A stretch of 64,000 nt of DNA from Mastigias papua (Eukaryota > Cnidaria > Scyphozoa > Rhizostomeae > Mastigiidae), in the NCBI GenBank assembly GCA_964019165.1, contig OZ025267.1:11780889-11844888 (forward strand). The letters are read 5' to 3'. The position numbers were made by a program, and so were the translations under genes. The notes beneath the pieces were generated by a model. The model saw only the letters and a program-made list of their open reading frames with translations, made no database searches and was not told the origin of the DNA. This document shows, in pieces, positions 63,172 through 64,000 of the stretch. How positions within the stretch are numbered: the stretch's first letter is position 1; every line of letters starts with the position of its first letter.

Positions 63172-64000
63172 ACTCATACAACAGTATATGCACATATTGG
63201 CATTGCTTGTGATGGGCCTACAAAACGTATGTGTGCAAGGTCTGACAATACAGCAATGACGACAGATCTGATGGTCATATGATATTATAAATGCTAGATT
63301 CACTGCAGGAATATGCTTAGATTATGTTTTGGAGCTATTACACACGTACTTATAGGGATTGTAGGCCTTGCATAGTATTGTCAGTTTTGCGACAAGTAAA
63401 GCACTTTAAAGCTGTATATAGTGTAAAAACAGAGACTAAGGCTAATTTGAGTAGGAAACATTAGCTAAACTACTGGCATCGATGTAACTTTAGATGTAAA
63501 AGACGTTAATTGTATGAGATTGACTCACTTCCACTCAATTTTACTCATACAACAGTATATGCACATATTGGCATTGCTTGTGATGGGCCTACAAAACGTA
63601 TGTGTGCAAGGTCTGACAATACAGCAATGACGACAGATCTGATGGTCATATGATATTATATATGCTAGATTCACTGCAGGAATATGCTTAGATTATGTTT
63701 TGGAGCTATTACACACGTACTTATAGTGATTGTAGGCCTTGCATAGTAATGTCAGTTTTGCGACAGGTAAAGCACTGTAAAGCTGTATATAGTGTAAAAA
63801 CAGAGACTAAGGCTAATTTGAGTAGGAACCATTAGCTAAACTACTGGCATCGATGTAACCATAGATGTAAAAGACGTTAATTGTATGAGATTGACGCACT
63901 TCCACTCAATGTCACTCATACAACAGTATATGCACATATTGGCATTGCTTGTGATGGGCCTACAATACGTATGTGTGCAAGGTCTGACAATACAGCAATG
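63172..64000 (+). repeat. Right-hand end of the window, M171 tail to partial M173
   Basis: Three copies linked by gttaattgtatg and gggcctacaa. M171 and M172 have gggcctacaaaacg. M172 (63446-63816) has several private changes: gtaactttagatg, gattgactcac, ttatatatgctag, cgacaggtaaag and cactgtaaag. M173 is cut at base 184 by the end of the window and has caatgtcac and cctacaatacg. I see no non-satellite sequence. Confidence 0.85.

Larger units (their letters stand above)
1..64000 (+). repeat. Satellite DNA array, 371-bp monomer, about 172.5 copies
   Basis: The same roughly 371-bp sequence recurs head to tail from the first to the last base. The block starting tttgagtagg is found at 372, 743, 1114 and every 371 bases up to 15212, then one base later after each of four 1-bp insertions, so that the last complete copies start at 63075 and 63446. 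No copy is inverted, truncated or interrupted, and there is no flanking unique sequence at either end, so the array continues beyond the window. Copies differ by scattered substitutions that are shared in blocks, giving several higher-order repeat families. Known satellites of this form are non-coding and sit in centromeric or other constitutive heterochromatin. That location is inferred here, not shown. I do not recognise the family. Confidence 0.99.

Noticed and set aside
1..64000. Regularly spaced direct repeats that might suggest a CRISPR array.
   Set aside because: The whole 371-bp unit repeats. There are no short repeats alternating with unique spacers and no cas-like genes.
1..64000. 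Transposon or retroelement insertion within the array.
   Set aside because: The 371-base register continues throughout with only four single-base shifts, leaving no room for an insertion.
1..64000. Assignment to a particular species or known satellite family (several beetle and other insect satellites have monomers near 360 bp).
   Set aside because: Similar length alone is not evidence, and I do not recognise the sequence.
1..64000. Telomere-type short repeats or G-quadruplex runs.
   Set aside because: No TTAGG or TTAGGG tandem runs and no clustered G-tracts were seen.

Overview
The whole window is one uninterrupted tandem satellite array. The monomer is 371 bp, about 37% G+C (136 of 371 bases in the reference copy at 3340-3710). 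Taking the monomer to start at the motif tttgagtagg, the window holds 172 complete monomers (called M1-M172 here) plus a 184-bp piece of M173. All copies lie in the same orientation. I see no unique sequence, transposon, RNA gene or credible protein gene. Hundred-copy arrays of a long AT-rich monomer with higher-order repeats (HORs) are typical of eukaryotic centromeric or pericentromeric heterochromatin. I do not recognise the monomer and cannot name the species. CpG sites look largely retained, which weakly favours a genome without heavy CpG methylation.

Monomers differ by a limited set of linked variants. 'Standard' is the copy at 3340-3710. 'F' has aacttctgg plus gatggaacc. 'C' has gacgtttagtg, tgaaattg, gtttgtgatagg and gatctaatgg. 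'D' has gacgtcaag, caatttta and often attagc. The 'E tail' has tagggattgtaggccgtg and gtaatgtcag, often preceded by gggccttaaataag and gcatgaatatg. 'B' has aagtttaattgg, catcggtgtaac, agacgtaaaag and gtttagcagatgag. 'gctg' has aactgctgg.

Layout: 1-2968 mosaic leader; 2969-10017 five- and seven-monomer HORs (F, standard, C, D, others); 10018-14469 mostly a two-monomer alternation; 13728-24861 a seven-monomer family carrying a one-base insertion, interrupted by a copy of part of the dimer region (about 15740-17438); 24862-25603 an identical monomer pair; 25604-30055 three-monomer HORs; 30056-30797 two linking monomers; 30798-34507 a five-monomer HOR made of nested C-D dimers; 34508-38588 mosaic; 38589-43782 a seven-monomer HOR in two copies; 43783-57234 a 19-monomer (7049-bp) HOR in nearly two copies; 57236-63220 an eight-monomer (2968-bp) HOR in two copies; 63221-64000 a slightly more diverged end.

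The array reads as a record of unequal exchange. Several HOR junctions fall inside chimeric monomers, and some crossover points can be placed within 11-50 bp. The 1-bp insertion in four related monomers is the only net length change in 64 kb. The monomer itself carries six perfect 8-bp palindromes and one separated 10-bp inverted repeat. Monomer types and HOR boundaries were read by eye, so identity statements are visual and not computed alignments.
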